60,806 bases of DNA. It comes from Streptomyces atriruber (GTDB lineage Bacteria; Actinomycetota; Actinomycetes; Streptomycetales; Streptomycetaceae). Positions 40,745 through 48,971 of this stretch are shown here, one piece after another. The position numbers and the translations under genes are program-made. Under the pieces are notes generated by a model. The model saw nothing but the letters and a program-made list of their open reading frames with translations. It did no database searches and was not told where the DNA came from. The stretch's first letter is position 1; each line of letters begins with the position of its first letter. The stretch is from positions 1 to 60,806 of the forward strand of contig NZ_LIPN01000002.1 of the NCBI RefSeq assembly GCF_001418325.1. The letters are read 5' to 3'.

Positions 40745-42004
40745 TCAGGTGCGGTCCCGGTTGGCCGAGGCCCTGAGAGCGGCGATCGTGAGCGCCACGA
40801 CCAGCAGCGAGGCGAGCGTCGCGATCGCCGCGGACAGGGTCGGGAGCGGCGCCGTCACACGGTCGGGCCGCAAGACGTAGGCGAGCGTCGTCGAGTCGAT
40901 CCGGTCGTCCACGAGGTGGCTGACGGTCAGCGCTCCGGCCACCAAGGTGCTCGCCACGGCCACGAACGGCGACCCGCTCAGGCACAGGGCCGCGCCCGCC
41001 GCGGCACACAGGACGGAGACGCCGAGTGCGGCGGGCAGGCCGAAGGCGGGCGCGTCCGACCAGTTCAGCGGGAAGTGGGCCGCCGCGCAGAGCAGCAGGA
41101 GTACGCCTGCCACGCGACGCAGCCACACCAGGGAGGTCGTACTCCGCACCTGTGCGGCCGCGGTGTCCGGGGCGGAAGCGGGGCGGGCGGCGGATGCGGC
41201 GAGCGGCGAGGCCGTGGTCCTGGCCTCGCCGCGGTTGCTGTCGCTGCCCTTGGCTTTGTCGGCGCCCTTGTCGGCGGACTGGGCGCTGTCGGCGTCCGGG
41301 GTGCTGCCGGTTGCTTGCTGCTGTCCCTGCTGTCCTGGCTGTCCCTGCTGTTCCTGCTGTTCTCGCAGGCTGCCGATCAGCTGCATCAGGTCCTCGACCG
41401 ACCTGGTCGTGCCCGCGGCGTGCACCACTTCGGCGCCGCTGTGCGGATCGTGCGGGGGACGGGACAGGAGGCGGACGAGCCTGCTGACGTCCGGGATGGG
41501 CCGTTCCTCGGCGGCATGCCGAATGGCCTCGTCCATGTGGTCGGCGGGGTGTTCCGGCGGGCCGAGGAGTTCCACCAGCCGAGTGACGTCGTCGACCGAG
41601 CGGGCCACGGCGGCCAGGCGGAGTATCGAGGCCGCTGTCGGCAAGCCGTCGGGCGACTGCTCCAGGAGGGTGACGAGGTCGACCACGTCGTCCAGGGGCC
41701 GCGACACCACGGCCACGCGTATGAGCTCTCGTACGGCGTCGTCGTCGGTGTCGGGTGCCGCCGGTTCCGGGGGCCGGCCGTCGGCGTCGCCCACGGCCCG
41801 TTCCGGGCGTCCGCCGTCGGCGACGGCCACGGCTCCTGCCGGGGAAGCCTCGTCGGTGGCGTGGCCTGCTGCCTGCGGTCGCTGGGCGGTGCCCTCGCGG
41901 ACCGGGCCGCCGAGCTGCCCGGTGCCCCAGTGGACCGATGTCGACACCAACGGTTCGCCGGTTCCGGATGTTTCCCCTGCGGCGGAGAATGACTCAGCGG
42001 CCAT
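40745..42004 (-). CDS. Hypothetical membrane protein with C-terminal four-helix region
   Basis: A 419-residue protein. The first ~85 residues are Gly/Ala/Pro-rich and disordered. Residues 85-225 contain three or four helical repeats of similar type (DDAVRELIRVAVVSRPLDDV, ASILRLAAVARSVDDVTRLVELL, DEAIRHAAEERPIPDVSRLVRLL, AEVVHAAGTTRSVEDLMQLI). A Gln- and Ser/Ala-rich linker follows, then four hydrophobic helices from residue ~300. GGAGAG precedes the ATG. Function is not recognised; cytoplasmic helical repeats on a membrane anchor suggest a scaffold. Confidence 0.75.
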   Translation of the reverse strand: MAAESFSAAGETSGTGEPLVSTSVHWGTGQLGGPVREGTAQRPQAAGHATDEASPAGAVAVADGGRPERAVGDADGRPPEPAAPDTDDDAVRELIRVAVVSRPLDDVVDLVTLLEQSPDGLPTAASILRLAAVARSVDDVTRLVELLGPPEHPADHMDEAIRHAAEERPIPDVSRLVRLLSRPPHDPHSGAEVVHAAGTTRSVEDLMQLIGSLREQQEQQGQPGQQGQQQATGSTPDADSAQSADKGADKAKGSDSNRGEARTTASPLAASAARPASAPDTAAAQVRSTTSLVWLRRVAGVLLLLCAAAHFPLNWSDAPAFGLPAALGVSVLCAAAGAALCLSGSPFVAVASTLVAGALTVSHLVDDRIDSTTLAYVLRPDRVTAPLPTLSAAIATLASLLVVALTIAALRASANRDRT

Positions 42005-42177
42005 CTCGTCTCTCCATTTCAGCGGGGCGTCCTCGCCCCGCACGTAAGCGTGTCTCCCGTTCTATGCACGCTTCATTCGCCCCGCCACTGGAGCGGGCCG
42101 CCCACCGACGCCGTTCCCCGCGGTTCGACCGCGCCCAGGTCATTGCCCACCGGGAACGCGCACCGCACACTCGGAGA

Positions 42178-42501
42178 ATGGGGCGACGGACGCAGGCCGA
42201 GCGGGACGCGGACACGGTCGAGATCGCCTACGCCCTGTTCGTCGCGGCGTCCCTCGCCGGTGGCACGATGCTCGCCGTGGGATCACCGGCGTTCTTCTTC
42301 GGCGTGCGGTCACCCAGCGAGGGCACCCTGGTCCGAGCAGGCCTGATCGCCGGGGCCGTGGTCTTCTTCACGGTCCTGGCGGCGATCCTCTTACGGCACG
42401 GGCACGGGCACGGGCGCGGGAGCAGGCGCAGACGCGGGCGCGGGCGCGGGCCCGGTCCGCATCAGCCCAGCCAGCCGGGACGGACCAGCCCCGACTCATA
42501 G
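42178..42501 (+). CDS. DUF6332 family small membrane protein
   Basis: A 107-residue protein starting MGRRTQAERDADTVEIAYAL, the usual N-terminus of the Streptomyces DUF6332 family. Two membrane helices follow (ALFVAASLAGGTMLAVG and AGLIAGAVVFFTVLAAILL). The C-terminal HGHGHGRGSRRRRGRGRG tail is highly basic. The 3' end overlaps the convergent response-regulator gene by 40 nt. Function unknown. Confidence 0.72.
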   Translation: MGRRTQAERDADTVEIAYALFVAASLAGGTMLAVGSPAFFFGVRSPSEGTLVRAGLIAGAVVFFTVLAAILLRHGHGHGRGSRRRRGRGRGPGPHQPSQPGRTSPDS

Positions 42502-43127
42502 GCCAGGACGACGAGTTGGGCACGGTCCCGGGCGTTCAGCTTCACCATGGTCCTACTGACGTGCGTCTTGGCCGTGAGCGGACTGACCACCAGACGGCGG
42601 GCGATCTCCTCGTTCGAGAGGCCGATGCCGACCAGGGCCATCACCTCCCGCTCCCGTTCGGTCAGCCCTGCGAGGGTGCCGGCGGCCGCGGGCTCCTTGG
42701 AACGCGCCGCGAACTCGGCGATGAGGCGGCGCGTCACCCCCGGTGACAGCAGTGCGTCGCCGTCGACCACCGCCCTGACAGCGCGCAGCAGTTCGTCCGG
42801 CTCGGTGTCCTTCACCAGGAAACCCGACGCTCCGGAGCGGATCGCCTCGAAGACGTACTCGTCGAGTTCGAAGGTGGTGAGCATGACGACCTTCACGTCG
42901 CCCAGAGAGGGCTCGTCGGTGATCCTCCGGGTGGCGGCGAGTCCGTCGAGCAGTGGCATGCGGATGTCCATCAGGACGACGTCGGGGCGCAGTTCCCGCA
43001 CCATCCGCACCGCCTCGTCGCCGTCCGCGGCCTCCCCGACGACGCCGATGTCCGGCTGTGCGTCGAGGAGCGCCTTGAAACCTGCCCTGACCAGGGACTG
43101 GTCGTCGGCGAGCAGTACGCGGATCAC
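42462..43127 (-). CDS. NarL/LuxR-type two-component response regulator
   Basis: A 221-residue regulator. The receiver domain starts VIRVLLADDQSLVRAGFK with the phospho-accepting Asp in VVLMDIRMP (about residue 53) and the Thr and Lys switch residues in MLTTFE and FLVKD. The C-terminal LuxR helix-turn-helix is GLTEREREVMALVGIGLSNEEIARRL. It is translationally coupled to the kinase gene (GTGA overlap). Confidence 0.95.
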   Translation of the reverse strand: MIRVLLADDQSLVRAGFKALLDAQPDIGVVGEAADGDEAVRMVRELRPDVVLMDIRMPLLDGLAATRRITDEPSLGDVKVVMLTTFELDEYVFEAIRSGASGFLVKDTEPDELLRAVRAVVDGDALLSPGVTRRLIAEFAARSKEPAAAGTLAGLTEREREVMALVGIGLSNEEIARRLVVSPLTAKTHVSRTMVKLNARDRAQLVVLAYESGLVRPGWLG

Positions 43128-44404
43128 TGGTCCTCCCGAGGTGCGGTGCGGGCCTTGGCAGCCCCGTCCGCCGCCAGGGGCAGTACGGCGGTCACGCGGA
43201 AGCCGCCGTCCGGTCGCGGGCCCGCCTCGATCGTGCCATCGAGGGCGGCGGCGCGCTCCCGCATCCCGGCAAGTCCGTTGCCGCTGCCGCCCGCTTCGGC
43301 GCCGGTGGAGGGCCCGTCGTCGTCGATCCGCAGGGTGAGCGACGCCGCCTCGTGGCGCACCAGCACGCGTGCGCGGCGCGATCCCGAGTGCCGTACGACG
43401 TTCGTCAACGCCTCCTGGACGATGCGGAACGCCGCGAGGTCCGTGCCCGGGGGCAACTGCGCCAGGGCGCCTTCCGTGGTGACTTCGACGGTCAGTCCCG
43501 CGCTCCCGGCCTGCTCGACGAGTTCGGGCAGCCGGTCGAGGCCGGGCGCCGGGGCGCGCGGCGCGTCCCCGGGGGCGCGCAGGGTGCCCAGGACCTGGCG
43601 CACCTCCCCCAGCGCCTCCTTGCTGGCGGCCTTGATGGTGGTCAGCGCGGTGCGGGCCTGTTCGGGGTCGGAGTCGAGCAGCGCGAGGCCGACGCCCGCC
43701 TGGACGTTGATGACGGAGATGCTGTGGGCGAGGACGTCGTGCAGCTCCCGCGCCATCCGCAGCCGCTCCTCGTCCGCCCGCCGCTTCGCGGCCTGCGCAC
43801 GCTCGGCACGCTCCTTGGCCCACTGTTCACGGCGTACGCGGGCGAGTTCGGAGACGGCGATGATCGCGACGACCCAGACGGCTGCCGCCACCTCCTCGCC
43901 CCAGGGCCGGGCGCCGTCACCGCCGGGCGGCAGCCACCGGTAGAGCCAGTGCGCGATCAGCAGATGCCCGGCCCAGAGCCCGCCGACGGCTCCCCAGGCC
44001 GCACGCCGGTGCCCCGCGACGATCGCGGCGAAGCAGCCCACGGCGACGGCCAGGAAGATCGGACCGTAGGGGAACCCGGCCCCGATGTAGACGAGCGTGA
44101 GCCCCGCACTGGCGTACAGGACGGGCACGGGGTGGCGGTGACGCAGCAGGAGGACCGCCGTGGCCAGGAACAGCAGCACCCGCGCCAAGGGGTTGATGTC
44201 CACGCGGTCGAGTTGGCCGTGCTCGGCGAACCTGGACCCGACCTGCACGAACAGGGTCAGCACGGCCGTCGTGAGCCACGGCAGGCGACGGGCCGTCGAT
44301 CCGTCGGACCCGGAGTTCCACCAGGGCGGCCCGTGCCGCCACATCGGCGGTCCGCCCCAGGACGGGGGCGGACCGACCGGCCTGCCTTCGCGCTGCTCTT
44401 CCAT
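43124..44404 (-). CDS. Two-component sensor histidine kinase (HisKA_3/NarX type)
   Basis: A 426-residue membrane kinase. The N-terminal 40 residues are Pro/Gly/Trp-rich, followed by about five helices (residues ~50-180). The dimerisation/phosphorylation box is RMARELHDVLAHSISVINVQAG, and the ATPase has DDGPSTGAEAGGSGNGLAGMRERA. No separate sensor domain is seen, so it may sense the membrane itself, as DesK- or LiaS-like kinases do. The ATG at 44404 is chosen by family length; no clear ribosome binding site. The cognate regulator is the next gene. Confidence 0.92.
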   Translation of the reverse strand: MEEQREGRPVGPPPSWGGPPMWRHGPPWWNSGSDGSTARRLPWLTTAVLTLFVQVGSRFAEHGQLDRVDINPLARVLLFLATAVLLLRHRHPVPVLYASAGLTLVYIGAGFPYGPIFLAVAVGCFAAIVAGHRRAAWGAVGGLWAGHLLIAHWLYRWLPPGGDGARPWGEEVAAAVWVVAIIAVSELARVRREQWAKERAERAQAAKRRADEERLRMARELHDVLAHSISVINVQAGVGLALLDSDPEQARTALTTIKAASKEALGEVRQVLGTLRAPGDAPRAPAPGLDRLPELVEQAGSAGLTVEVTTEGALAQLPPGTDLAAFRIVQEALTNVVRHSGSRRARVLVRHEAASLTLRIDDDGPSTGAEAGGSGNGLAGMRERAAALDGTIEAGPRPDGGFRVTAVLPLAADGAAKARTAPREDQ

Positions 44405-44712
44405 GACGGTCACGCTAGACCGGAGCCGGTGGGGCGGGCGTCCGACGGGCGTGGTGATCACACGTACTCCCACGGGAGTAGGAGCCGCAGGTCGCCCGCG
44501 CCCCTACGTTGGTATCTGCAGCACAGAGAGGTGGGGGCCGTCCAGCGGCCGACCCTCGGGGCGCCCCCCCGCCGCCACCTTTCAGCAGTTTGCGCCGCAT
44601 GACAGAAGTTGTGGGCGCGGAGCATCAAGTAGGTGACAATGCGGGGCCGTTGACGGTCCGGCGACCCCCGACCGGGCGCGGAACCCGTTCGGACCAGGGC
44701 GTTTTCGGGGCC
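44405..44712. other. 308-bp intergenic region without a gene
   Basis: It lies between the start of the kinase gene and the stop of the TetR gene, both on the minus strand. A CACGTACTCCCACGGGAGTAG stretch (around 44461-44481) contains the short inverted repeat CTCCCACGGGAG, which may be a control site for the kinase operon. No coding signal is convincing. Confidence 0.5.
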
Positions 44713-45420
44713 TCAGCCCTGCCGCAGCAGGCCCACCCCGTGCGCGAGCTGCGCCGCCGCGTGCGAGAAGAACTCCGGGCGGGCCTCGACGATCCGGTTG
44801 AACTGCCCGAACACCTCGAAGCCGACGAGCCCGAAGAGCTGGGCCCACGCCGCGACCATCGCCGTGATCGTCGCGGGCGGCAGATCGGGCGCGAGGTCCG
44901 CCGCGAGGCGCTCCCCCTCGGTGCGCAGCTCGGCGGGCAGCGGCTCGAAGGCGACGCCCCGCCCCTGGTGGGCGTCGCGGACGATGTCGATGAGGACCAG
45001 ACCGACGCGCGCGGCGGCCCGGACGGTCGTGTCCGGCGCGCTGTACCCGGGGACGGGCGAGCCGTAGATGAGCGCGTACTCGTGCGGCTGCTCCAGCGCC
45101 CAGGCACGCACCGCCTCACACACCGCCGTCCACCGCCGGATGGGCTCCTGCCCGGCCGCCGCCGCATGCGCCGCTTCGGCGGCGGCGCCGAGCGAGTCGT
45201 ACGCGTCGATGATCAGCGCGGTCAGGAGGTCGTCCCGGCTGGGGAAGTAGCGGTAGAGGGCGGAGGAGACCATGCCCAGCTCGCGGGCGACCGCACGCAG
45301 GGAGAGCTTGGCGGCGCCGTCGGCCGCGAGCTGCTTGCGCGCCTCGCTTTTGATCGCCGCGGTCACTTCTTCGCGGGCACGGGCCCGGGCTCCTCGGGTG
45401 GCACTGGTGTTGCTGCTCAT
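44713..45420 (-). CDS. TetR/AcrR family transcriptional regulator with TetR_C_13-like domain
   Basis: A 235-residue regulator: EVTAAIKSEARKQLAADGAA, then LSLRAVARELGMVSSALYRYFPSRDDLL as the DNA-binding domain (residues 18-65). The C-terminal domain includes WALEQPHEYALIYGSPVPGY, typical of a common mycobacterial/Streptomyces group. It is divergent from the deazaflavin reductase gene at 45568, and the 147-bp gap contains repeated palindromes that are its likely binding sites. Confidence 0.93.
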   Translation of the reverse strand: MSSNTSATRGARARAREEVTAAIKSEARKQLAADGAAKLSLRAVARELGMVSSALYRYFPSRDDLLTALIIDAYDSLGAAAEAAHAAAAGQEPIRRWTAVCEAVRAWALEQPHEYALIYGSPVPGYSAPDTTVRAAARVGLVLIDIVRDAHQGRGVAFEPLPAELRTEGERLAADLAPDLPPATITAMVAAWAQLFGLVGFEVFGQFNRIVEARPEFFSHAAAQLAHGVGLLRQG

Positions 45421-45461
45421 GAGGGCCAGTGTGGCATGCGCGTGGAGCAGTGCACACATTC

Positions 45462-45476
45462 GAGAGCACTGCTCTT
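45462..45476. promoter_or_regulatory. TetR operator, site 1
   Basis: GAGAGCA-C-TGCTCTT, a 15-bp palindrome with one mismatch, 42 bp upstream of the tetR start. It shares its sequence with site 2 (45515-45529). Confidence 0.7.
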
Positions 45477-45500
45477 GCTTTGGAGCACCGACCTCGTGCA

Positions 45501-45529
45501 CACTGCTCTCAAGCGAGAGCAGTGCTCTC
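45501..45529. promoter_or_regulatory. TetR operator, site 2 (overlapping palindromes)
   Basis: A perfect 15-bp palindrome GAGAGCA-G-TGCTCTC (45515-45529) overlaps a second perfect repeat, CACTGCTCTC (45501-45510) with GAGAGCAGTG (45515-45524). The site is 39 bp before the start of the deazaflavin reductase gene and probably covers its promoter. The central GAGAGC arm belongs to both palindromes. Confidence 0.75.
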
Positions 45530-45567
45530 GTAATTCGGTTCCACGCCGCCACCCCCAGGAGGGCGCC

Positions 45568-46038
45568 ATGTCCACGACCAGCTCGCCGTACTACCTCAAG
45601 GGCAGCCGTCTCAACGTCCGGCTGAACAGCGTGATCGGATGGCTGGCGCGGCACGGAGTCAGCCTGATGGGCAGCGCCGAGCTCTCCGTCCGGGGACGCA
45701 AGAGCGGCAAGATGCAGCGGATCCCCGTCAACCCGTATACGTACGACGGCGACCAGGCCCAGTACCTCGTATCGGCGCGCGGGCACTCCCAGTGGGTGCG
45801 CAACATGCGCGTCGCCGGGGGCGGGGAGCTGCGAGTGGGGAGCAAGGTGCGGGAGTTCACCGCCGTGGAGGTGCCCGACGCCGAGAAGCTGCCCCTGCTG
45901 CGCGGCTATCTGGAGAAGTGGGGCTGGGAGGTGAACCAGTACTTCCAGGGCGTGACCGCAGCCTCCTCCGACGAGGAGATCCTGGCGGCCGCCCCCGACC
46001 ACCCCGTCTTCCGCATCACCGTGCAGAAGAAGCGGTAG
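45568..46038 (+). CDS. Nitroreductase-family deazaflavin (F420)-dependent oxidoreductase
   Basis: A 156-residue split-barrel protein of the Ddn/FDOR-A type. Key stretches are LMGSAELSVRGRKSGKMQRIPV, YLVSARGHSQWVRNMRV and FPVFRI-like VFRITVQKK at the end. Such enzymes bind F420 and reduce quinones or nitro compounds. AGGAGG lies 8 nt before the ATG. The divergent TetR gene and two operators suggest induction by a small molecule. Confidence 0.92.
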   Translation: MSTTSSPYYLKGSRLNVRLNSVIGWLARHGVSLMGSAELSVRGRKSGKMQRIPVNPYTYDGDQAQYLVSARGHSQWVRNMRVAGGGELRVGSKVREFTAVEVPDAEKLPLLRGYLEKWGWEVNQYFQGVTAASSDEEILAAAPDHPVFRITVQKKR

Positions 46039-46062
46039 GCCGCCGACGGCCCACCGCGCCCC

Positions 46063-47268
46063 TCAGCGCTCTTCCCGTGCCTGCAGAACACGGCCCACCA
46101 TCGGGTGCGTACGCACCAGCTCGCCCAGCGTCGTCGAGCCGCGCGTGATCTTCGCGAAGGCGTTCCACGCGGGCCGGAAGCCCGTGATCGCCGTGTGCAG
46201 CATGCCGGGGCGGCGCTCGAAGGCCTTGAGCATGCGGCGTCCGACGCTCATCTCCACGCCGAGCCCCGCCTTGATGGCGAAGGCGTAGTTGAGGGCCTGG
46301 CGGCGGGCGTCCACCGCGTCGTGCGACTCGGCGATCCGCACCGCCCACTCCCCCGCGAGCCGGCCGGAGCGCAGCGCGAAGGAGATGCCCTCGCGGGTCC
46401 ACGGCTCCAGGAGCCCCGCGGCGTCGCCGCAGACCAGGACCCGGCCGCGGGAGAGCGGCGAGTCGTCGCTGCGGCAGCGCGTGAGGTGCCCCGAGGAGAT
46501 GCTGGGCTCGAAACCGGCGAGGCCGAGCCGGGCGATGAAGTCCTCCAAGTACCGCTTGGTGGCCGCGCCTTCGCCGCGGGCGGAGATCACACCGACGGTG
46601 AGGGTGTCGCCCTTGGGGAACACCCAGCCGTAACTGCCCGGCATGGGACCCCAGTCGATGAGGACCCGGCCCGCCCAGTCCTCGGCGACGGTCTCGGGGA
46701 CCGGGATCTCGGCCTCGAGGCCGAGGTCGACCTGGTCGAGCTTCACGCCGACATGCGCCCCTATGCGGCTGGCGCTGCCGTCGGCACCGACCACCGCGCG
46801 GGCCAGGACCGTCTCGCCGCCCTGCAGCATCACGGCGACGGTGCGCCGGTCCGGCACCTCGGTGCCGTGCTGCTCCACGCGCGCGACGGTGACGCCGGTG
46901 CGCAGCTCGGCGCCCGCCTTCTGCGCGTGCTCGACGAGCTGCTCGTCGAACTCGGGGCGGTTGATCAGGCCGAAGAGCATCTGCCGCGAGCGGCGCGTAC
47001 GGGAGAACTTGCCGTCGAGGGTGAACGTCACCGCGTGCACCCGGTCGCGGAACGGCAGCTCGAAGCCGGGCGGCAGGGAGTCGCGCGAGGGGCCGATGAT
47101 GCCGCCGCCACACGTCTTGTAGCGAGGGATCTCGGCTTTCTCCAAGAGGAGGACACTGCGTCCCGCGACCGCTGCCGCATAGGCCGCCGAGGCCCCCGCA
47201 GGGCCGGCTCCGACCACCACGACGTCCCACACGTGCCGGGTGTCGTCCGCTGAGTTCTCGCTGCTCAC
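46063..47268 (-). CDS. Geranylgeranyl reductase family FAD-dependent oxidoreductase
   Basis: A 401-residue flavoprotein. The FAD-binding Rossmann motif is DVVVVGAGPAGASAAYAAA (residues 15-33) followed by LLEKAEIPRYKTCGGGI. The second FAD motif is VLVCGDAAGLLEPWTREGISFALRSG. These match the GGR/ChlP group; in actinomycetes the homolog next to respiratory genes reduces isoprenoid chains (for example menaquinone). No quinone genes are adjacent here. The start is a GTG. Confidence 0.9.
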   Translation of the reverse strand: MSSENSADDTRHVWDVVVVGAGPAGASAAYAAAVAGRSVLLLEKAEIPRYKTCGGGIIGPSRDSLPPGFELPFRDRVHAVTFTLDGKFSRTRRSRQMLFGLINRPEFDEQLVEHAQKAGAELRTGVTVARVEQHGTEVPDRRTVAVMLQGGETVLARAVVGADGSASRIGAHVGVKLDQVDLGLEAEIPVPETVAEDWAGRVLIDWGPMPGSYGWVFPKGDTLTVGVISARGEGAATKRYLEDFIARLGLAGFEPSISSGHLTRCRSDDSPLSRGRVLVCGDAAGLLEPWTREGISFALRSGRLAGEWAVRIAESHDAVDARRQALNYAFAIKAGLGVEMSVGRRMLKAFERRPGMLHTAITGFRPAWNAFAKITRGSTTLGELVRTHPMVGRVLQAREER

Positions 47269-47403
47269 GTTGGTCTACCGCTCCTGATCCCGCTGTTGGC
47301 CGCGCTTTCCCCAGGCATCCTACGGCGGAGCCTCGCGGGCCCCTCCTGTGGGAGGATCACACGTACCCACATGCACAACGTCGCACCTACGAGGAGCGTG
47401 CCC

Positions 47404-48759
47404 ATGTCGCCGAATCCGATCGCCGAGACCGTCGCCTCACTGATGCCGAAGGCGAAGGCGGAGCTCACCGAACTGGTGGCCTTCAAATCGGTGGCGGACT
47501 TCGATCAGTTCCCGAAGAGCGAGAGCGAGGCCGCCGCGGGCTGGGTGGCGGACGCGCTGCGCGCCGAGGGCTTCCAGGACGTGGCGCTGCTCGACACCCC
47601 GGACGGCACGCAGTCGGTGTACGGCTTCCTGCCGGGCCCCGAGGGCGCGCCGACGGTCCTGCTCTACGCGCACTACGACGTCCAGCCCCCGCTCGACGAG
47701 GCCGCCTGGGCCACCCCGCCGTTCGAGCTGACCGAGCGGGACGGCCGCTGGTACGGCCGGGGCAGCGCCGACTGCAAGGGCGGCGTCATCATGCACCTGC
47801 TCGCGCTGCGCGCCCTGAAGGCCAACGGCGGCGTCCCCGTGAACGTGAAGGTGATCGCGGAGGGCTCGGAGGAGCAGGGCACGGGCGGCCTCGAGCGGTA
47901 CGCGGAGGCCCACCCCGACCTGCTGACGGCCGACACGATCGTCATCGGCGACGCGGGCAACTTCCGGGTCGGTCTGCCGACGGTGACGTCGACGCTGCGC
48001 GGCATGACGCTCGTACGCATCAGCGTCGACACCCTCGAAGGCAACCTGCACTCCGGCCAGTTCGGCGGTGCGGCCCCGGACGCCCTGGCCGCACTGGTGC
48101 GCGCCCTGGACTCGCTGCGCGCCGAGGACGGTTCGACGACGATCGACGGTCTGACGAGCGACGCCGCCTGGGACGGGCTGCAGTACGAGGAGAGCGACTT
48201 CCGCCGGGACGCCAAGGTCCTCGACGGTGTGGAGCTGATCGGCGAGGGCACGGTCGCCGACCGCATCTGGGCGCGCCCGGCCGTCACGGTCCTCGGCATC
48301 GACTGCCCGCCGGTGATCGGCGCGACGCCGTCGGTGCAGGCGGCCGCGCGGGCGCTGATCAGCCTGCGGGTGCCGCCGGGCGTGGACGCGGCCGAGGCCA
48401 CGAAGCTGCTCCAGGCACACCTGGAGGCGCACACTCCGTGGGGCGCGCAGGTACGGACGGAGCAGATCGGTCAGGGCCAGCCGTTCCGAGCGGACACGAC
48501 GAGCCCGGCGTACGCGGCGATGGCCGAGGCGATGGGTGAGGCCTACCCGGGCGAGGAGATGCAGTACGCGGGGCAGGGCGGCTCGATCCCGCTGTGCAAC
48601 ACCCTCTCGTCGCTCTACCCGCGCGCGGAGATCCTGCTGATCGGCCTGAGCGAGCCGGAGGCACAGATCCACGCGGTCAACGAAAGCGTGTCTCCCGAGG
48701 AACTGGAGCGGCTCTCGGTGGCCGAGGCGCTGTTCCTCCAGAAGTACGCGACGAGCTGA
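47404..48759 (+). CDS. M20 family dipeptidase/peptidase
   Basis: A 451-residue metallopeptidase. Metal-binding motifs are YAHYDVQP (first His/Asp), GRGSADCKGG (bridging Asp), EGSEEQG (catalytic and metal Glu), IGDAGNF and the final QIHAVNES His. The dimerisation domain includes GNLHSGQFGG. It resembles M20 dipeptidases (PepV/carnosinase-like) of Streptomyces. CGAGGAG precedes the ATG. A hairpin terminator follows. Confidence 0.94.
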   Translation: MSPNPIAETVASLMPKAKAELTELVAFKSVADFDQFPKSESEAAAGWVADALRAEGFQDVALLDTPDGTQSVYGFLPGPEGAPTVLLYAHYDVQPPLDEAAWATPPFELTERDGRWYGRGSADCKGGVIMHLLALRALKANGGVPVNVKVIAEGSEEQGTGGLERYAEAHPDLLTADTIVIGDAGNFRVGLPTVTSTLRGMTLVRISVDTLEGNLHSGQFGGAAPDALAALVRALDSLRAEDGSTTIDGLTSDAAWDGLQYEESDFRRDAKVLDGVELIGEGTVADRIWARPAVTVLGIDCPPVIGATPSVQAAARALISLRVPPGVDAAEATKLLQAHLEAHTPWGAQVRTEQIGQGQPFRADTTSPAYAAMAEAMGEAYPGEEMQYAGQGGSIPLCNTLSSLYPRAEILLIGLSEPEAQIHAVNESVSPEELERLSVAEALFLQKYATS

Positions 48760-48794
48760 GGACCGCCGATCCGGCAGCGCTCTGCCGACGGCTG

Positions 48795-48822
48795 AGGAGC
48801 CTCGCCTTCGGGCGGGGCTCCT
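48795..48822 (+). terminator. Terminator hairpin after the M20 peptidase gene
   Basis: AGGAGCCTCGCC pairs with GGCGGGGCTCCT (one G-T pair) around a TTCG loop, followed by TCTTG. It lies 36 nt after the peptidase stop. Confidence 0.8.
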
Positions 48823-48971
48823 TCTTGCTCGTCCTGACCTGATGGATGCGGGCGGCGCCCCCCGTGTACGCGCACCGTGCCGACGCGCCTTTCGTACGAG
48901 GTGGCGTGCCTCGGGCACGGCGACCCGGTGCGGGAGCGAGCCTCCCCGGTGCCGCGCGCCTCCGCGGACGG

